A stretch of 8,783 bases of DNA from Pyrolobus sp964613695. GTDB taxonomy: Archaea > Thermoproteota > Thermoprotei_A > Sulfolobales > Pyrodictiaceae. This document shows positions 5,302 to 8,783 of this stretch, in pieces. The notes under the pieces were generated by a model, which saw only the letters and a program-made list of their open reading frames with translations, was not told the DNA's origin and made no database searches. Where the stretch lies: assembly GCA_964613695.1 (NCBI GenBank), contig CAZTIR010000058.1:1-8783 (forward strand). Direction: 5' to 3'. Positions within the stretch are counted from its first letter, which is position 1. Every line of letters begins with the position of its first letter. The position numbers were made by a program, and so were the translations under genes.

Positions 5302-6024
5302 CTGAGCGAGGGCGAGGTATACGTCCTGGGTCTCAACGGGTCTCCGAGGAAGTACGGCGGCACAGCCAAGCTGCTAAGCATTGCGCTCCGCGCGGCCGAG
5401 GAGGAGGGCGCGAGAACCAAGCTAATCCACCTCTACGATTACGAGATAAAGCCTTGTATCGGCTGCGTGAGCGACGATATCAAAGCCTGTAGACACCCCT
5501 GCGTGATACGCGACGACTTCACGGAAAAGATTGCACCCGAGATACTCCGGGCCGATGCCCTCGTGATAGGAACCCCTATCTACTGGTACGCGCCCAGCGG
5601 CGTCGTGAAGAACCTCATAGACCGCATGACCAGCTTCGAGAACATGATATTCCATACGGGCCGGAGCCTCGTCGAGGGCAAGGTCGCGGCCGTGATAGCT
5701 GTTGGCAACGACACCGGCGCTATTCAAGCCATAGCCTGGCTAATGGCGGTCTTGAACAGTATGGGCTTCCATATACCGCCGTGGGCTCTAGCCTACTATC
5801 ACAGCCGCGAGGGGGAGCCTCTGAACGACGACCAGGCTGTGATGGACGCGGTTAATATAGGCAAGATCGTGGTGAAGGCGGCTCGCCTGCTACGCGGCGC
5901 GGGGGCTTGGTACGAGCCGCGTGTCGAGCTGGAGAGGTATAGGGGGTATGCGAGGAGGTTTGCGGAGGAGTGGAGGTCTAGGCAGGAGGCTGAGAGAAAG
6001 AGGCTCATCGGGTCAGGTGCTTAG
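5302..6024 (+). CDS. NAD(P)H-dependent FMN reductase / iron-sulfur-flavoprotein-like (flavodoxin fold)
   Basis: About 240 aa with a flavodoxin-like fold, expected to bind FMN and pass electrons from NAD(P)H to flavin, quinones or other acceptors. The sequence reads VYVLGLNGSPRKYGGTAK (residues 6-23, the FMN phosphate loop), then CIGC (Cys52, Cys55), Cys63 and Cys67, then DD at 71-72, GTPIYW at 90-95 and KNLIDR at 103-108, all in family order. The cysteines are spaced CX2CX7CX3C, similar to but not the same as the Isf cluster motif, so an Fe-S cluster is possible but unproven. The first in-frame ATG/GTG/TTG is GTG 5467, which would remove the whole FMN-binding loop and cannot be the true start. 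The best in-frame start is CTG 5302, with GGTGA at 5291-5295 as ribosome-binding site. Alternatively translation begins at GTG 5292 and the frame is corrected in the G6 run 5296-5301. The gene overlaps the convergent gene by 20 bp. Confidence 0.85.
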   Translation: MSEGEVYVLGLNGSPRKYGGTAKLLSIALRAAEEEGARTKLIHLYDYEIKPCIGCVSDDIKACRHPCVIRDDFTEKIAPEILRADALVIGTPIYWYAPSGVVKNLIDRMTSFENMIFHTGRSLVEGKVAAVIAVGNDTGAIQAIAWLMAVLNSMGFHIPPWALAYYHSREGEPLNDDQAVMDAVNIGKIVVKAARLLRGAGAWYEPRVELERYRGYARRFAEEWRSRQEAERKRLIGSGA

Positions 6025-6739
6025 CCTCCTCGAGCTTTAGTATCCTCGCCAACCTACCCCTCGGGATGTTGAAGAGCTTGTGCGCTATTATGGCGATGTA
6101 CCTGTCGTCGGGTATCACCTTCTCCAAGCCTATCCTCGCCGCCAGCGCCTGTTTCAAAGCCTCCTTGCTAATCCTGTCCCGGACCTCCGACGTCGCTATG
6201 GCCTCGGCTACGCGGAGTGCTATGTAGAAACGGGCGTACTTCCTAGCGACCTTGGCGAAGTCGGGGAGAGTCTCGGGTATAGCCCTCAGAAGCGTTATGA
6301 GGTCATCCTCGCTAGCGTAGCCGAGGAGCACCTTGGTAGTCACCACGCGGAGGATGCGGGCTAAGAGGTTCTCGTCGAGGCTCTGGCCGAGGAGCTTCTC
6401 GAGCTCTTGCCTCGAAGCCCTCCTACTGGCTATGAGCTTGGCAGCCTCCTCGAACACGAGCTCGCGGTTGAAGAGCGAGGCAAACCACCGCGGCTCCTCC
6501 TCGTCTAGACCGAGCCCGTACTTCGCAACAACATATAGCGTTGCGAGCTCCTTGTCGTAGATGTCGGGGGGCGTCGCGGCACCCATTATGGGCTTTAGCC
6601 CACGCTCCTCGTAGACCGCTCGGAGTATGTCGGCGGCGAGGCTCCTATCAACTATATGTTCTCGGAGCAGCCTCGAGAGTATCTCGGTTGCCGCGGCTAT
6701 CCTGGTCTTATAGACGCTCCTGTTCCTCTCCTCGCTCAA
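6005..6739 (-). CDS. DUF2192-like conserved crenarchaeal protein
   Basis: A 244-aa soluble, almost entirely helical protein. YDKELATLYVVAKYGLGL (about 61-78) resembles the most conserved stretch I recall of the crenarchaeal DUF2192 family, whose function is unknown. This match is from memory of the family, not from a search. There is no catalytic motif, membrane segment or cysteine cluster. The C-terminal part (RDRISKEALKQALAARIG and following) looks like a small helical, possibly nucleic-acid-binding, domain, but I would not name a function. The start is TTG 6737-6739, preceded on the minus strand by AGGTGG with six bases between; no ATG or GTG lies in frame nearby. It follows the m5C methyltransferase gene in the same direction after a 40-bp gap, so the two are probably co-transcribed. 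A weak TATA-like tctaatt (minus strand ..aatt.. around 6767-6773) could give it its own start. Confidence 0.78.
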   Translation of the reverse strand: MSEERNRSVYKTRIAAATEILSRLLREHIVDRSLAADILRAVYEERGLKPIMGAATPPDIYDKELATLYVVAKYGLGLDEEEPRWFASLFNRELVFEEAAKLIASRRASRQELEKLLGQSLDENLLARILRVVTTKVLLGYASEDDLITLLRAIPETLPDFAKVARKYARFYIALRVAEAIATSEVRDRISKEALKQALAARIGLEKVIPDDRYIAIIAHKLFNIPRGRLARILKLEEAKHLTR

Positions 6740-6779
6740 CGGCGGCCACCTGCCAACCCAGACGAGAATTAGATGGGGG

Positions 6780-8123
6780 TCACCTAATACGCAGTATCAT
6801 AGCATAGTAGAAGCCACTCGTCCTATGCCGGTGTGGCCACGAGCGCCGCGCCTGAGGCTGGATGGGGCTGGGGTCGAAGAGGGGCCTGGGGGGTTTAACC
6901 AGCCTAGCCTCTCCCCCATGTGCGCCTAGAAACCACTCCACGATATCCTCGCCCTCCTCGCGGAGGAGGCTACAGACGCTGTAGAGTATGCGGCCCCCAG
7001 GCTTCACGACGCGGAAGGCGGCCTCGAGGAGCTCCCTCTGGAGCCTCGTTATTTTCTCCAACTCCTCCGGCTTCAGGCGCCAGCGGACATCCGGGTTCTT
7101 GGCTATGGTGCCGGTCGAGCTGCAAGGCGGGTCCACTAGAACAGCGTCCGCGAAACCCTCCCCGAGGAGCTCGGGGGCTCTCCTACCATCACCCATCACT
7201 ATGTCTACAACAGCATCCATGCCCATCCTCTCCAGCGTCTCTCTCAACCGCTGAGCCCTATCCGGGTAAGGCTCGAAAGCGATGACGCGCGCCCGTAGAC
7301 CGCTCAACTCCACGATGTGGCTAGTCTTGCCGCCGGGCGCGGCGCACAAGTCTACAATCGTTTCGCCTGGACGAGGGGCCAGCATGAGGGAGGCTGCAGC
7401 AGAGGCGTCATCCTGGAGTATCGCTAGCCCCTCGCGAACCAGGCGGAAGACGATGGGTTTCACACTACCCCTCTCAACCTTCACCACGGTCTCGACGAAG
7501 GGGGATACTCGTGGCTTCAGCCCAGCCCTCCTAAGCACCGATACCACGCGACCAACGCTAGTCTTCAAGGTGTTAACGCGGAGCGAGAGCGGGGGCACCC
7601 AGCGGTTAACGAACTCGAAGAGCCTTGTAGCCTCCTCGACGCCTATGAAGGACGCCACCCTCTCGAAGATGTAGCGCGAGACTAGCAACCTCTCCTCGAC
7701 CGGGTCGAGCTCGACGCGCGTGGAGCGCAGCCCCTCGACAAGCTTCCTGAAGACGTCCGGCCTGCCTCCCAGCTCTTCCAGGACACGGGGCGTGTACTCC
7801 TCAAGCCACCTCGTTATATCCTCGTGGCCCTCCCGGTGGGCGACTAGCCTCTGGAACGTGTAGATCCGCGCAGCAGCCCTGGTATACGGGTCAAGCTCCT
7901 CAACCCCAACCCCCAGGATCTTCTCGACTATCTTGTCGAGGAGGCCCTGCATCTGCCAAGCCCTGTACATCATCGCCGTGAATATCTTGTCCTTCACGCT
8001 CCCAGCAATGCCGTACTCGGCGAAGATCCTCCGCTTTGCAACCTGCCAGGGCTTATACTCCTCCCCCGCCCTCAGAGCCTCGACTAGAGCCTTGACGTCG
8101 CGCTGCGTCAGCCTAACCGGCAA
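6780..8123 (-). CDS. NSUN/RsmB-family RNA (cytosine-C5) methyltransferase
   Basis: A 447-aa SAM-dependent enzyme that methylates C5 of cytosine in tRNA or rRNA. An N-terminal helical NusB-like RNA-binding domain (about 1-135) is followed by the family's LRVNTLK signature (181-187). In the Rossmann methylase domain, DLCAAPGGKTSH (258-269) is the SAM-binding motif I. DPPCSSTG (331-338) holds Cys334, which releases the product. YSVCSL (381-386) holds Cys384, the nucleophile that attacks C6 of the cytosine. The terminal HRHRTSGFYYAMILR is the usual P..H.T.GFF.A end. All catalytic parts are intact, so it should be active. The presence of both cysteines assigns it to m5C RNA methylases; which RNA is modified cannot be told. 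TTG 8123 has no ribosome-binding site but sits 26 bases after a TATA-like CTTAAG, suggesting a leaderless message. Confidence 0.93.
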   Translation of the reverse strand: MPVRLTQRDVKALVEALRAGEEYKPWQVAKRRIFAEYGIAGSVKDKIFTAMMYRAWQMQGLLDKIVEKILGVGVEELDPYTRAAARIYTFQRLVAHREGHEDITRWLEEYTPRVLEELGGRPDVFRKLVEGLRSTRVELDPVEERLLVSRYIFERVASFIGVEEATRLFEFVNRWVPPLSLRVNTLKTSVGRVVSVLRRAGLKPRVSPFVETVVKVERGSVKPIVFRLVREGLAILQDDASAAASLMLAPRPGETIVDLCAAPGGKTSHIVELSGLRARVIAFEPYPDRAQRLRETLERMGMDAVVDIVMGDGRRAPELLGEGFADAVLVDPPCSSTGTIAKNPDVRWRLKPEELEKITRLQRELLEAAFRVVKPGGRILYSVCSLLREEGEDIVEWFLGAHGGEARLVKPPRPLFDPSPIQPQARRSWPHRHRTSGFYYAMILRIR

Positions 8124-8142
8124 GTCTTGCGCTAAACCCCTC

Positions 8143-8691
8143 TCACTTAAGCCCGAGTCTCTTCAACACCGCGTAGACGGTTGATATGGGTCTCTTCAGC
8201 CTCTTGGCTATCTCGTAGACGCTAGCCCCCTGCTCGTAGAGCTTCCTAATCTCCTCGACCTCCTCCGGAGTTATCCTCCTATGACTATGGCTCCTCCTAG
8301 GCGCCCTCCTGGGAACCCCGTACTTGCTGAGTATGTTGTATAGCTTGGTGGCGGAGAGGCCATACTTCTCCATCAGCTCCTGAACCGGGATCCCCGAGAG
8401 GTATTCTTCGACAAGCTTCTTCTCCTCCTCTGGTGTGAGCTCCCTACTCCTCCTCGTCTTCCTAGACGGCTGGATACCGTGCCTACGCAGTATCGAGTAT
8501 ATCGTAGCCCTGTTTATACAGGCCTTCTCCGCTATCTCTTCCACGGGCACGCCCTTCTGGTAGAGCTCTACGACTAGTTTGTCGCGCTCCTCGCGTGGAA
8601 GCTTCTTACACTCTCTGCTCGAGCCGCTCGTAGACACTCTACCGTACACCCCCACACTTGTAATGCATGGAGGGTTGGCTACATAATTCAC
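8143..8691 (-). CDS. Triple helix-turn-helix DNA-binding protein, resolvase-type HTH repeats
   Basis: A basic protein of up to 182 aa made of three tandem HTH units of about 45 residues with a period near 54: residues 30-73, 85-126 and 139-182. Each begins with a helix after LPREER, LTPEEE or ITPEEV, then GVPVEEIAEK, GIPVQELMEK or GASVYEIAKR, and ends in a recognition helix with ATIYSILRRHGI, TKLYNILSKYGV or STVYAVLKRLGL. This is the pattern of HTH domains in serine recombinases and transposases. Arg-rich linkers (RKTRRSR, RRAPRRSHSHRR) probably contact DNA. Before the repeats, VYGRVSTSGSS (15-25) resembles the first strand and catalytic serine of serine recombinases, but no other catalytic part is present. 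GTG 8691 is the outermost start; GTG 8655 or 8649 would begin just before VYGRVST and are equally credible. The gene is divergent from the AMMECR1-like gene. A role as regulator, nucleoid protein or remnant of a mobile element is open. Confidence 0.8.
   Translation of the reverse strand: MNYVANPPCITSVGVYGRVSTSGSSRECKKLPREERDKLVVELYQKGVPVEEIAEKACINRATIYSILRRHGIQPSRKTRRSRELTPEEEKKLVEEYLSGIPVQELMEKYGLSATKLYNILSKYGVPRRAPRRSHSHRRITPEEVEEIRKLYEQGASVYEIAKRLKRPISTVYAVLKRLGLK
8146..8151 (-). promoter_or_regulatory. Candidate TATA box of the methyltransferase gene
   Basis: The palindromic cttaag is centred about 26 bases upstream of TTG 8123 and overlaps the last codons of the triple-HTH gene. Its position, together with the missing Shine-Dalgarno sequence, fits leaderless transcription of the methyltransferase gene from within the end of its neighbour. 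Confidence 0.4.
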
Positions 8692-8697
8692 ACTCCT

Positions 8698-8723
8698 CGT
8701 CTAAACGGCTATGGGGTTTTAGC
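8698..8723. promoter_or_regulatory. Divergent promoter between the triple-HTH gene and the AMMECR1-like gene
   Basis: Only 32 bp separate GTG 8691 (minus) and GTG 8724 (plus). tctaaac at 8700-8706 lies about 21 bases before the plus-strand GTG. On the minus strand, ctaaaac (8717-8723) lies about 28 bases before GTG 8691. Both transcripts would be leaderless or nearly so, and the two promoters must overlap, so a protein bound here could affect both genes. Confidence 0.4.
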
Positions 8724-8783
8724 GTGGAACAGGTTAGGCCGGAGGAGCTTAGCTTCGAGGAGGGCGAGTTCCTGGTACGAGTA
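8724..8783 (+). CDS. AMMECR1-domain protein, N-terminal fragment (runs off the window)
   Basis: An open frame from GTG 8724 to the window end gives 20 residues that include PEELSFEEGEFLVRV. The EGEFLVR(L/V) start closely resembles the N-terminus of archaeal AMMECR1-domain proteins (as I recall the Pyrococcus PH0010 protein). The AMMECR1 fold is conserved from archaea to humans; its biochemical role is not firmly established. No Shine-Dalgarno sequence precedes the GTG, consistent with a leaderless message from the divergent promoter. Only 20 residues are visible, so the family call is tentative; that a protein-coding gene starts here is more certain. Confidence 0.55.
   Translation, partial: MEQVRPEELSFEEGEFLVRV

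Noticed and set aside
5292..5492. Small open frame from GTG 5292 as an independent Arg-rich peptide gene
   Set aside because: Beyond the G6 run it is simply the wrong frame of the flavoprotein gene; only its first codons are of interest, as a possible real start joined by a frameshift.
7960..7980. C-box-like motif of a C/D guide RNA on the minus strand within the methyltransferase gene (complement of catcatcgcc)
   Set aside because: It matches the C-box consensus imperfectly, I see no properly spaced D box, and it lies in conserved coding sequence.
1..8783. CRISPR arrays, insertion sequences with inverted ends, attachment-site duplications of the tRNA 3' end
   Set aside because: I looked for regularly spaced repeats, transposase motifs and a second copy of the tRNA-Tyr 3' segment and found none in the window.

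Overview
The window looks like a chromosomal segment of a hyperthermophilic crenarchaeon (Thermoproteota), most likely a GC-rich member of the Desulfurococcales or Pyrodictiaceae type. The evidence: a tRNA-Tyr with a C1:G72 pair and an intron at the archaeal 37/38 position; heavy use of AGG (Arg) and ATA (Ile) codons; mostly GTG or TTG starts; TATA-like boxes 25-30 bases before several starts; and proteins of archaeal families (CoA-disulfide reductase, a DUF2192-like protein, an AMMECR1-like start). I cannot name the species. There is no CRISPR array, intact insertion sequence, rRNA, prophage or recognisable defence operon.

Layout. 68-238 (+) is tRNA-Tyr(GTA) with a 96-nt intron and an encoded CCA. 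320-892 (+) encodes a small membrane zinc-metalloprotease-like protein with a cysteine cluster. 972-2336 (+) is a flavin-dependent CoA-disulfide reductase. 2382-3053 (+) is a creatininase/ArfB-type amidohydrolase that ends tail to tail with an orphan protein at 3050-4096 (-). From a divergent promoter region, 4240-5250 (+) encodes a metallo-beta-lactamase-fold nuclease-like protein. 5302-6024 (+) is a flavodoxin-fold NAD(P)H:FMN reductase with no ATG/GTG/TTG at its true N-terminus. The minus strand then carries a DUF2192-like protein (6005-6739), an NSUN/RsmB-type RNA m5C methyltransferase (6780-8123) and a triple helix-turn-helix protein (8143-8691). At the right edge, 8724 onward (+), is the start of an AMMECR1-like gene.

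The gene packing is very tight. Two convergent pairs overlap at their 3' ends (4 and 20 bp), and the spacers carry little beyond promoters. The genes look like ordinary housekeeping or lineage-specific genes rather than one dedicated system: thiol and flavin redox (CoA-disulfide reductase, FMN reductase), coenzyme metabolism (ArfB-like), and RNA metabolism (tRNA-Tyr, MBL nuclease, m5C methylase).

The points most worth a second look are the start of the flavoprotein (a CTG start, or a frameshift in a G6 run), the triple-HTH protein whose N-terminus resembles the catalytic-serine strand of a serine recombinase, the cysteine-rich intramembrane protease, and the orphan protein at 3050-4096. I did not find convincing evidence of a new multi-gene system.
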